From Enoplosus armatus (Eukaryota; Chordata; Actinopteri; Centrarchiformes; Enoplosidae), in assembly GCF_043641665.1 (NCBI RefSeq), contig NC_092182.1, forward strand, positions 27,990,793 through 28,054,792: a stretch of 64,000 nt of DNA. The letters are read 5' to 3'. This document shows positions 51,459 through 61,935 of this stretch, in pieces. The notes under the pieces were generated by a model. It made no database searches, was not told the DNA's origin, and saw only the letters and a list, made by a program, of their open reading frames with translations. Positions within the stretch are counted from its first letter, which is position 1, and every line of letters starts with the position of its first letter. Made by a program: the position numbers and the translations under genes.

Positions 51459-51656
51459 AAGCACAGAAATACACAGCCCAGAGTGTATGCATATTCTGTA
51501 TTCATGTACTCACACACACACACACACATTATGTAAAAAGGGCTGACAGGAGGACAGCCGGTTGAAACCTTGAGCCCTGGGATCATGGGACGGAAAGGAG
51601 TCAGAATGTGTTGACATTTTCTTTGGAAATGCTAAGGTCTAACATTTCTCACACAG

Positions 51657-51752
51657 TGAGTGCAGTGAGCAGGAGGTCCAGCCTGAAGGTTCCAGCGACG
51701 AGCTTCTGACCCGAAAGCTGCTGATTAAACATTTCAAAGAACAATTCAACAG

Positions 51753-51783
<31 letters not shown>

Positions 51784-51852
51784 AGACGAAATCGAGTCTG
51801 ACAGTATCGTGTCGGAGTTCCAGGAATATAAGGACCATGTTGATGAGACTTT
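51657..51852 (+). CDS. candidate coding exon of an unrecognised gene
   Basis: The stretch follows a good acceptor (branch-like ctaac, then atttctcacacag at 51656) and ends before GTGAGT at 51853. It is open over 32 codons including DELLTRKLLIKHFKEQFNS, then enters a run of 31 Cs (51753-51783) and is followed by an equally protein-like IESDSIVSEFQEYKDHVDE. As printed, the halves differ in frame by one base, and the C run is the obvious place for a length error or polymorphism. Alternatively the C run is an acceptor tract, as it is for the grm7 exon, and only 51786-51852 (67 bp) is exonic. Charge pattern suggests helical sequence. I cannot name the protein, and other exons were not found. Confidence 0.35.
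51753..51783. repeat. C31 homopolymer
   Basis: Thirty-one consecutive Cs, the longest homopolymer in the window. Assembly length is unreliable for such a run, which matters because it lies in or next to a possible coding exon. Confidence 0.95.
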
Positions 51853-52603
51853 GTGAGTCTTTCTAATGTCAAAAATATATATTGATGTTGCAACATGAAG
51901 AAAGTGGATATTAATTAATTATTCTTTGTCTTACTTTTATTTGGGAAGAACTACAGTTCCCATAATGCTTTTGGGGGATGTGAACAGGAAGTATAATGGA
52001 GTCAGTGAGTCAGCTGGGAGCTACAACTTGTTTGTCGTGCGGGTTTCTGGAGTCCTGAGCTCCTGTTTGCAGTGTGATGTACAGAAACTGTCACTTACTC
52101 ATCTCCCTGTTCACATGATCATGCCGGGATGAAGGTTTCTGATCGTCTGCCTGCAGGTGTGTCGCCTGCTGTTTACAGGCCACAGCGTCCCAGTTTTTAT
52201 CAAAGTGTTCCGGGTTATGGTGTTTACATGCACTACACAGAACAGGGATACTGCAAAAACCTGATCGGAGCCATGAATATACTGAATACAAACATCACTC
52301 TGGTTTGTCTGTCCACAGGACACAACAGAAAGCCTTCTCACCACAAGGTTCATCTACGAAGTCTAGTTGCTCCTTTTACAGCGTCAGTGGTTCAAACCTC
52401 ATTTAATGTGGAAATACCAACAAAATGAACCTGCATCAACCCTTAAATAATGAATTCATTGAAGAAATTAAGTCAAATAAAAACATCTCAGAATACATTT
52501 ACTGTATAATGTTATTTAACAAGCGTTGATTACATGAATTATTGTCACGTCTGTTCAGCGGGTTGAGTTTATAGACATTTGAACAGTTCCTGTGCAGTGA
52601 GCG

Positions 52604-52640
<37 letters not shown>

Positions 52641-53548
52641 ACTACCTGTCCAACCATTAATACACAAACTGATCCATGCAAAGATCTGTCCACACAGAGA
52701 TATTAATAAGAAATAATGTAATATTAGTGCCAATGTGTCAGGTGTTTTGAGAAAAGCCATTTTTAGGAGCCAAACAGTCAAAGCGAGTTAGTCTTCATTG
52801 ACTAAAGGCTGATATTTGTGTGTAATGTGTGTTTGAAGGCGTTGTTGATCAGAGGAAAGTGAATCTATACACATCTGATTTCACTGCAGCATGAAACTGA
52901 AGCACAGAGGTGTGTCGGACGCACAGACGCTCTCTGCTGGTGTTTCCCAGCAGCTCTGGTCCAGAGTCACGTGTCACAGTCAGTAATACTCACCAAGTTT
53001 TCATAACTCATTCAATCACTGATCTTTTTGCTTTTTGACTGAAATATCCGTTTAACGTCAGGCTGTTAAACTGATCCTCTTCTCCAGTACGCCACTCTGC
53101 TTTAGTCACCAAATGTTTTTAGCTCCCAGACGAAGGCTTTGCACACGTGCAACACGAAACAAATCAGATCTTATTTATCAGCACGTTATGCAAATCAGAT
53201 GAACATGTGAGGCCTCATAGGCTGCTTCTTTTCATGGTGGCTATGTTCTACAGTAAATGACCATCAAACATCAGAGTCCCTCCGCTGTCGTCATTGTCTT
53301 TCAATCCTTTAACAATTCATTAATAATAATAATTCATGTGTCTAACTTTCATGGTTCTTCAGATGTGTTGGAAACACAAACAGGACTGTTTAGTTCCTGA
53401 GTTCAGTTCCTCTCGCTCCAAACTTCCTGGAACCTTTTCATCGCCAAAAATCAGCTAAAACGTCGGTGACATTCAACTTTTTACTCTTAGTTGTAATTTG
53501 AGACAAACTTTCAGCTGCCTCCAAAGTCTGACCTCCAATCAGAGGCCA

Positions 53549-53586
<38 letters not shown>

Positions 53587-53860
53587 CAGATCCATTTGTC
53601 AAGACGACGATCCATCACACCACAAACATGTCGTGTCGCAGCTGAATGACCATATAGAGAACACACACACACACACACACACACATCTTATCCCAAAGAG
53701 GTGAACTTCTACAAACGACAGAGACACAATAATGGCCGCCATCAATTAAACAGAAGAGAAGTGCTGACACCAACAGCATCACCTCCGTGTGCTGCAGGCT
53801 GCAGACAACATGCATCAAACACAGAATGTCAGAGCATGCTGTTCCACACAGGACAGGGTG

Positions 53861-53865
<5 letters not shown>

Positions 53866-53937
<72 letters not shown>

Positions 53938-53940
53938 TAT
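53866..53940. repeat. (TA)n double array around GTCGTG
   Basis: Two TA runs of about 28 and 31 bp flank gtcgtg; a further short TA run follows. The TYIYIYI-type ORFs on both strands come from it. Confidence 0.95.
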
Positions 53941-54098
53941 AAGTGGAATATTGCTGCAGTATGAAGCTTGAAACATCTGGGGAGCTGACTGTAGAAGTCA
54001 AACCACCAGCACTGCACCCCCAACACAACCTGCAGATGTGTGTTTGTGTGTGTGATGACAGATTCGAGGATCGTCCCTGAATGAACCCATCTGTTTCT

Positions 54099-54145
<47 letters not shown>

Positions 54146-55194
54146 AGCTTGCTAACAGATGAACAGAACCTGACAAGAACAGGAAGCCCACAGGACCAGA
54201 TGTTACCTCCAGCTGTGGAGTCACAAGGGTTAATCAGACACACAGACTCTTCAGGGTTAAACGTGTGACGGAAGTGAGGAAACGTTTCAGCTGCTTCACT
54301 GAACTTGCTTTAGTCCGCATCAGATACACGTCCCTCAGTGTGAACTCAGAAACACCACGAGCCACGGGGGCAGTGAAACATCTGGATTGATAAGGCCATG
54401 GATCTGCTCATAAGCAGTCAATTGTGGGAGACTCCTGGGGGAGCAAGCTCCCGGACCCCCCTAGTTGTAGCAGGCTTTCTCTATCCTCACAATGTCCTCA
54501 CCTTTTTCAACACTTACCTGTTTTCATCCCTGATTTTGACATTAGTGTCCAGTTAATCAGCCAGCGTGATGTAATAATAAGAGCTCATGTAATCAACAGT
54601 CTGCAGGTCTGAGTGCTGCTTAATGTCACATTTTCAAACATTTTCAGAGCGAGAGGAGACGGCAGTGAGGGAGAAACAGAGGGAAAGAGTCAGAAACTGA
54701 TTCAGGATCAGCTCTGACTGTGGGACCTGCTATAAGATGTCTGTCAGATCTTTAAATACAGGGATAAACACTAAACAGCAGCTTCATCCCTTCATTGTTG
54801 TCTGATGCTGAAAGACTTCTTTGACGTGAATAGTCGCAGTCAACGTTTATAATTGACGATATAAACATGTAGAATGCAGGTTTGCCTTGAAAAATATGTT
54901 ACAAAACACATTTTACTAGAATTGTGAAGGTGTCCAATGTGAGAGCTGATTTCAGAACAGGGACACAAGTAATCAGTGACATCTGGGAGGTTCTTGATGA
55001 AACTGACCATGAGCTCACAACAGCCTCATAAAAACATGAGGCCCAGAGAGTGCTGTTTGTTAAGTCGCCCGTCCTTTCAGTGCGGATCTGTCTTCTCTTC
55101 ACCCACCACACCATTTACCCACTAACATCCGTTCATCGCCCCAAAATCAAATTGCATCGTGGATTTGGAGAATCGTGACACCTCTAATGCACAT

Positions 55195-55280
55195 TGTAAT
55201 GTTTCCCTCTGTTCTACAAATGAGACCCATCAGGCTGGTAGTCCGTCACAGCGCTGCTCCTTAACCACTCAGCCATCTCT
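55195..55280 (-). repeat. possible tRNA-derived SINE or tRNA pseudogene
   Basis: On the minus strand the sequence begins gatggctgagtggttaagga, an excellent match to the D-arm and A box of serine/leucine-type tRNAs (TGGCTGAGTGG). The B box expected further on is only weakly matched (gggtctcattt), and the acceptor stem does not close, so it is not a functional tRNA gene. Confidence 0.4.
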
Positions 55281-56339
55281 TCTTCATGACTTATTGAGCA
55301 GGCTGGTCAGTGGTATTTCCTGTGTTGCTAGTAATGGTAGTGAAAGCCATTTGTCACAACAAGTTCACCTTCGCCGGAGGAAAGGAAAAAAGGATGTCAA
55401 GAAATAAACGATTGCCACCTTGATCCCAGCTGGCCACCAATCTTCCCTCCCCACCTTTTGAAAAGCTGCGGCACAGACGGGCCACCGAAATCCATACATT
55501 TCAAATGAAACAGTCATTGTTCCCCCAGGTTAATACGTCTTGCCGGTAGTAATACAGGAAAGCTTGATGTACCTGTCAAAAGTGGACAGAAAAATAAATG
55601 ACAGACAGAAGAAACACAAGTTTGAAAATTATCTTTGAGTGCTGCAAAGTGCACAAGATGTGCTGAGCTGCCTCTGGGCCTGATCTCTAACAGTGGAGGA
55701 AAATGAATCCCATCTGTGTTTACAGCTCTGCTGTTCACATGCTACTTGTGTAGAGGACTTAGCATGGATTTTAGGTTCTTACTATAACACCATTTGACGA
55801 TAGAAGCAGAGAATATTATCGTATGCCAGCGGCTGTTTACAGACTGCAGCTACTGGTGAAAGCAGCAGTAACTGACTGGAAGGTTGTTCAGGTCGCATCT
55901 GTAGCAGCCGTGTGAGCAACTGATCAGTGAATGAACATGTCACATCAGATCATATAAATGCACCGACCACAGAATGAACAGGCATTGTTCTGGATTCATC
56001 TTAACAACAACAAAGGCTTCTTTAGACAACGATGACGTAGGTTTATTTCAAAAATCTAAGTAAACCCTGGTCTCAGTCTGTCAGACTGTACAACATCAGT
56101 CTGAGGCTGTCACATTGTGGGATGGATGTGGAAATAGAAAAACGAATCCATGAGCAGAGACATCAGCTCACATCATCCTTAAATTTGGTCCTAAATTTGT
56201 GATTGTCAGAGTTTGGCAAATGCTCGTCTGTATCCATACATACAGTATGTATGTGAGGTGTCTCGCAGCGAGATCTAGGACCACTGATTCGACTGACCAC
56301 ATAAGAGTTCTCTCACAGTCGTCGCTTTTTGTCTCAGAG

Positions 56340-56600
56340 AGCTGAAACAGAGTAAAGGGTCTGCAGCCATGCTAGCAGCTCTGTGCGGCTGAGACACAGT
56401 GGTGCTTTGAGCTAAATGCTAACAATAGCATGCTAACATGTAACATGCTGATGTTCAGCAGGTATGTTTACCGTGTTCACCATCGTAGTTTAGTGTGTTA
56501 GCATGCTAACATTAGCTAACCAGCAGTAAACACAGCTGAGGCTGATGAATGTCAGCAGCTCTGCAGGTATTTGGTCACAAACCAAAGTGTTGGACATTGT
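56340..56600 (-). repeat. 'TCTCAACAGCTGCT' family copy
   Basis: Shares tgttagcatgctaacattag, aaacacagctgaggctgatg and ggtatttggtcacaaaccaa with 45071-45278, and extends further to gccatgctagcagctctgtg, which matches the complement of 58806-58823. Confidence 0.85.
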
Positions 56601-57294
56601 TACGGTAAGTGGACCCAAAAGCGACAGACAGAACTCTAACAAAGGTTTAAACCGTCAACACACGTGAACCTGCTGTTATTTCTTCCTGCAGAAGAAATTG
56701 AAATGCTGTTCATCATTTATTGGTTTAGTAACATTTCTTTGCTGATTGGCTCTCACAGTTGATAACTGTATTGTACTGTCCGCAGAATACCCAACACGAC
56801 AAAAACAGAGGACATTCAATAAGTTATCAAACTGTGGTTAAACTACCAAACCAACCAAACTATAAACTGTCCATTGTGCAAAAAGGAACTGAACCTAAAA
56901 GGAGGAAGATGAGGCAGATGAAGATGAGTTGACTCAGTGTTTAGCATGCAAACATACACCTCTCCCTGTGGCAAAGCAAACAAAGCTAATTGCTTTTTAT
57001 TCCAAATATTATACAAGCCAAGACTCCGAGCCGCCTCCGAGCTGTTTGCACATCCGACACTCCCCCTCCAGTGTTTGAACCAGCGGCACATTTCACTGTT
57101 GGCTGGTTCACTGACGCTCAAACACAGTGTTTACATGATGACAGAGAAAATCTTATTACCCAATACCTACCCCGTTCCATGGCACCCCTTACGGTTCATA
57201 GTGCCCCTTTCCAACAGTGTTCCACGTTAAGTAAGTTGTATTTTAACTCCTCCTTTAAGCAGCGGCGTGTTTCGGGCACGGTTCGCTCTAGTTC

Positions 57295-57712
57295 TCAGTA
57301 AGCTGAACTGGATTCTTTACTCTTTAGACCCTTTCGGAAATCTAAATGTTTTGATTTTGAATGGCGTGCCATTTTGCTGAAAGACTTAGAGCAAAATACG
57401 CAGTAGAACTTTTTGTTGTACAGTCCACCGCCATGTTCTGTCTTCTTTGGCGTCATGACTGTCACATCAGAACTGTCAGGTGAAGACGATTCTCCGCCGT
57501 CCTCTGCAGCCAGGGAACCTCCTCTTACGTGGCTGGACATCTACTTCCTGACAGTTGATTTCTGTCCCTATCTCTTCTTACCCGTGTGCTGTTTGACATC
57601 TTCTGCTGAACTGTCACTTTCTGTTTCTCCAGCAGATTGAGGAACATACTCATCCTCGCTGTCCCCAGAACTGGATAGAGATTCTTATATTGTGTATCCA
57701 AGCATTTGTCTG
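57295..57712 (-). pseudogene. degraded zinc-finger gene of a fish-expanded family
   Basis: On the minus strand an acidic stretch (SSGDSEDEYVPQSAGETESD) leads, after stops, into a frame open from 57540 to 57295. This contains KKFYCVFCSKSFSKMARHSK followed by SKH: a CX2C-X9-HX4H finger, shorter than classical C2H2, found in a large teleost family where the pattern YC.YC.K...KMARH recurs. In-frame stops lie between the acidic part and the finger, and the coding frame ends soon after it, so it is a truncated relic. The family name is not certain. Confidence 0.6.
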
Positions 57713-58149
57713 TTAAGCTAAAAAAAAAAAAGGTAAGAGTTAATTTTTCAAGTCTTGATTGTTAAGCATCAGAAAAGTCAAGACAAAAAAAATGTGAGTG
57801 CTTGCCTTAAGTGAAATGTTCACAGTGTACATAATTTGCAAATCACAATGATACATTAATTGCATGCAACTGGGCCTAGATTTCTGCAGGTTGGTGTCAG
57901 AGGTGTTCTTCACGGTTACTAGGGTGTTGCTAGGAGTGCCTGTACTACATGAAAGCAATGCACATATCACTTTTTTACTGCTGATAATATTGAGTACCTG
58001 ATTCATTGACTTTCAATTTGGAGCAGCACAGCATAACATCCTCATTTAGTGGATCTCTGTGTTTCAGGTTGTATTCTCTGACCACATCGACACACTGTGG
58101 ATATAAGAGGGATGTTTTCTCATAATGACAGTGAGGCTCTATGGACGGC

Positions 58150-58850
58150 AATGTCCGTCAGTCCCTCCGCCACTGGAATGGAAGACTGAAATATCTCAAC
58201 AGCTACTGAACATATATGTTCCCCCGCAGGATGAATCCTACTGACTTTGGCGATCCTCTGACTTTTCCTCTCATGCCATCATGAGGCATATTTTGTTTTT
58301 GAAACATCTCAACAGCTGCTGGATGGACTGTGATGAAATGTGGTTCAGACCTTCATGGTCCCCTCAGGATGAACTGTAATAACTTTGTTGGGCGGGACTA
58401 ATGCCGCTGTCAAGCGTTGTCAAGATTCAGGCGGATACGTTGGTCTCTTGTGATTGGTTAGGGAAAATCAAATCCCCCTCCCCCACGGAAGTCTGTTAGA
58501 GTGCAGCCGATGTCCCACTGAAGGTGGAAATTGAGTCAAAGTTCACAATTCTGTGTCAATATTAGGAAAATAACTCTGTTGATCCTCTGACTCTTCATCT
58601 AGCGCCACCATCAGGTCAACATGTTCATGTGTCCAACACTTTGGTTTATGACCAAATACCTGCAGAACTGATGATGTTCATCAGCCTCAGCTGGACTCTG
58701 TGTTTACTGCTAACTAGCTAATGCTTGCTAGTTTAGCATGCTAACATGCTAAACTAAGATGGTGAACATGGTGAACGTTACACCTGTACACCTCAACATG
58801 TACATAGAGCTGCTAGCATGGCTGGAGATCTGTTTCTCCAGACTGCAGGT
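58150..58850 (+). repeat. 'TCTCAACAGCTGCT' family, longest copy
   Basis: Runs from the tggaagactgaaatatctca block through gtggttcagaccttcatggt, cctgcagaactgatgatgtt, agcatgctaacatgctaaac and ends near ctgctagcatggctggagat. The order matches the other copies. It has no coding capacity and is interrupted by an insertion at 58391-58568. Confidence 0.85.
58391..58568. mobile_element. 178-bp insertion flanked by 13-bp direct repeats
   Basis: aataactttgttg (58378-58390) and aataactctgttg (58569-58581) bracket this segment. The uninterrupted family members have only one such word (see aataactctggtg at 42472), so the direct repeat is a target-site duplication. The insert starts ggcgggactaatgccgctgt, has no clear terminal inverted repeat or poly(A), and cannot be classified by eye. 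Confidence 0.7.
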
Positions 58851-60285
58851 AAGCAAATGTGCACTATTAGTGTGTTTATTTCGTTGATATTGTACAGATT
58901 GAGGATGGAACATGTGCCCACGAGGAAGCGTTTATCTAACCACAGTGGAAAAAAGAAACAAAACCTAAATCAATTTATTCGATACGGTGTAAACAAACGT
59001 GAAAGAATTTGGACTTATCGACATAAATGGACGAGACAATGACAAGCTGGACCATAATAAGTGCCTTCAGGGGGAGTTTAATTTCCTCTGCTCTGCTAGA
59101 AGATCACTATGGCAGTATTCTGCTGAAAGGTACGCCTAAATCTGAAAGAGGGATCAAGCAATCAGCTTGCGAGAGAAAAGACATAAAACAAATTCCAACT
59201 AGTCCTTGTGGTGGAAAAGTTCTGTCTACTTTAGGTTCTTTAGTGAAAGTCACATCTCTGCGAATACAAGGTTTATATTCGCGTACAAGAAGACATGAAA
59301 TTCTCAGTCTTTGTGTTGTCTCTGTCTGACAACATGAAACCACTTGTCTTCATACTGAGTAACTAACATACTAACAAAAGTTCAAGCTCCCACAGTGATA
59401 ACAGTCTGCTCTCTGTCTTCTAACAGCAAGACAAAACGTCCATTCTCACATGAACATGAGGCAAACGTGAACCGTTAGCTGTTAATCACAATTGATTCCT
59501 CTACATCCTGTTGGATTTGAAGCGTTTCTGTACATCTATTGTGTGTGCGTCTTTGTGCACGACCTTCGATGCGCATGTGATTCCTCGCAGCATCTGTGTC
59601 TCACAGTAATCCTTCATTGTCATTCATGGCCGTCGTGGCTCTCGGCGTGGAAGCCGTTCTAAATTGATTTGTTGTGTTGATCACAGCAGAACATAATTGA
59701 CCATCAGATGCTGGAAAAGTCTCCGAACAAAACATCCAAATCAGGAGCTGAAATCCAGCAGATCTCGTCCAGATCCGCCTCTCTGTTCCTCCGCAGGAGA
59801 TAAGGAGGCAGTTTACAAGTTCCGTCGTCTTATCCGTCGTCTTATTTTGGCTTTTGCGATTCTGTTTTGCGGTTTTCTAACATAATAACAAGCGTTATTC
59901 CTGCAACACGTTTCTGAACCAAGAAACAAACTGTGTTGCAGAACGCTCATAGGAAGAATGAAACCAAAGTATTAAACATAAATGAGGAGAAGGACCCACA
60001 CAACAAACCTTTAATGAGCAAATGAACTGTTGTTGCTGAGTTACTCTTTAAACTGCAGCAATCTTCCCTTTAAATGTGTGTATCTATGAGCAGATAGATG
60101 TCGTTACAAGTCAATTAGAACTAATAAGGTGAAAATGTTGAATTTAAATTGTTTCACAATCTGAACAAAAACAACAGACAAACCTGAGAGTATTATTATT
60201 CATTCATTTATTTCGATGTCAAAGTAAACATCAAGTGAAACATCATGTCTGAAATATCCAAGTCAAGTCGAAACGCATGATTATA
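58851..60285. other. gene-poor stretch
   Basis: Short ORFs (60-100 codons) only, none recognisable; the 100-codon ORF at 59027-59329 is overlapped by a 78-codon minus-strand ORF. No repeat identified. Confidence 0.5.
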
Positions 60286-60289
60286 TTTA

Positions 60290-60530
60290 TTGATCAATCA
60301 GACTATTTTCTCGATCAATCCTTTTGCTTACAAAATGTCAGAAAATAATGAAAAATGTTTCCCGGAGTGGTCAGACGTTTTGTTTTGACCAACAGGTAAA
60401 ATCCCAAAGATGCACGTTAACTCACATGGAGACGCTGCAACCAGCCAACGTCTGAAAAATAACTCAAACAACGAATCCATTAGTGAAGTAGTTGTAAATG
60501 AATCATCTGTTGATTAATCAGTTTGTTCTG
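60290..60530. repeat. 'GTCAGAAAATAATGAAAAATG' interspersed repeat
   Basis: Contains aaaatgtcagaaaataatga, tgaccaacaggtaaaatccc, and tgattaatcagtttgttctg in the order known from a widespread fish repeat with ATCGATTAATC ends; a terminal fragment is at 5823-5878. Assignment from recall; diverged copy. Confidence 0.55.
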
Positions 60531-61014
60531 ATGGTTTCTCTCTCCTCCCCTTTGCTTAGAGTGACTGTAAGTGTGTGATGAGCTGCAGGTAGCGTCCTGT
60601 GATTGGACCGTTTGAAGGGATAGCAACCTGCTGATTGGACAGCTGATGACTCTTTAATTTAGCCTTCCTCCTTCACTTCCTCCATTCCAACATTTGAGTT
60701 AGTTCTGTAAGTAGAGCGGCAGCTTGGCGCCTCTTGTGCGTGGGCTCTAAAGGTTAGCTTTATGACATGTTGATATAACAAGTATCATAAATGTTTATTG
60801 ATAATCAAACGATAATCAAAAGGCCGATGTTGCTCACAGACCGTTTCTCTGTTGTCTGCTGGTGAAGAAGTGAACCGTTCAGGTAATCAGCTCCTGCATC
60901 ATCTACGTCTCTGTGGTTTCTGTGGTTCTGGTCAAAGCTGAAGAAGTTGAATAATGAACTGTAATTCTGCAGCTTTCAGACATTATAAGTTCTACAGTAA
61001 GTAATAGTTTTGCT

Positions 61015-61135
61015 GACGAGGAGTTGGGACTTTGTGGTTGCTGGTTCTAATCCTGGAGACAGACATACTGTAACTTACCATCAACTGCTAAAATGTCCTT
61101 CAGTAGCACATTTAACCTCCAACTAAACCAGTGCA
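61015..61135 (+). repeat. degraded tRNA-derived SINE
   Basis: tgctggttctaatcctggag looks like a pol III B box (GGTTCTAATCC). It is followed by taaaatgtccttcagtagca and catttaacctccaactaaac, matching the common fish SINE body word TGTCCTTGAGCAAGGCACTTAACC with changes. The A box is not clear. Confidence 0.45.
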
Positions 61136-61803
61136 GATTACACTGTGTTATTAATACCCATCTCTGTTCCCTGGCAACTCGTCCCCCAGGGCCTTTTGCT
61201 GTAATGAGAATATATTTTTAGTTAACTTACATGGTAAAATAAGGGTTAAAATCCCCTTCAATGCAAATCACATCATGTAGCATAATGATGAATGTGTGGG
61301 CAAGGTCAGAATTAAAGGGCATTTTGTACATTTTTAAACAAACGTATTTCAGTGTCAACTGCATTTAAATTGGTGAAAATGAGGTGCGTTGAACACACGT
61401 GGATCATTGAGGATTTGACAGGATGGTATAAAAATAGCTCACCTGCAAAGGCGACCTGGAGAGGATTTAATGTCCATTTCTTTCCCCTCACTTCTCTGAA
61501 TCTAAAGAAAACAGACCAGAAATGATTCTTATATTGTTACGAACAAAAGCAGCTGTTGTGGATGTACCTCACACCATTGGTGCATTTTGTTTTTGATACT
61601 ACAGTCTGCTCTTCTTGTGAATAATTGGCCGACTGTAGCTAACATGTCCTTTGTGATGATTTCCAGTAAAATGAATTTCACCTGATATGAATTAATGACA
61701 TCTAGTCATTTTAGAGCATCTTAGGGTTGAGTTTCCTAACAGTTCATCATAAAAGACTTACATTTCAATAAAAGTGAGTCGGACAACAGATTTGACATGA
61801 TTT

Positions 61804-61805
<2 letters not shown>

Positions 61806-61847
<42 letters not shown>

Positions 61848-61850
61848 GCG
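61806..61850. repeat. (TA)n microsatellite
   Basis: A TA run of about 40 bp, interrupted once by C near its start and ending in acacacag. Confidence 0.95.
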
Positions 61851-61904
61851 TGTCTGGCAGTGTGTCTCTGTGGAGGACAGTGTTGGTCGGTCTGTCCTCT
61901 ACTT

Positions 61905-61935
61905 TGATCCAGACTGAAACATCTCAACAACTATC
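61905..61935 (+). repeat. 'TCTCAACA' family, short fragment
   Basis: gatccagactgaaacatctc followed by aacaactat; the same words open the copies at 42387 and 58300. Confidence 0.6.

Larger units (their letters stand above)
43045..51656. other. gene-poor stretch with repeats
   Basis: Apart from the repeats listed separately I see no supported gene. It contains a repeat scrap of ctgcgtactgctagtcatag type at 47694-47775 (tandem/inverted GTACTGC words), a gggctcggcctct tandem at 47900-47945, (GTGTT)n at 49018-49063, GGAGACAAGGGG tandem units at 49340-49452, (CA)n at 49685-49703 and 51428-51456. ORFs up to 148 codons overlap these low-complexity runs. Confidence 0.55.
51853..56339. other. microsatellite-rich stretch without supported gene
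   Basis: Contains (CA)n at 52605-52639, (TG)n at 53552-53585, (AC)n at 53660-53684, (TA)n at 53866-53940, (CA)n at 54101-54142, and a possible tRNA-derived piece at 55195-55280. The complex block at about 55370-55620 is a candidate conserved element. No recognisable ORF. Confidence 0.55.

Noticed and set aside
53829..54224. 131-codon ORF on - strand
   Set aside because: Made of CV and YI repeats from (CA)n and (TA)n microsatellites.
55195..55280. functional tRNA gene
   Set aside because: Only the D-arm/A-box region fits; the acceptor stem and T-arm do not pair and the B box is poor.
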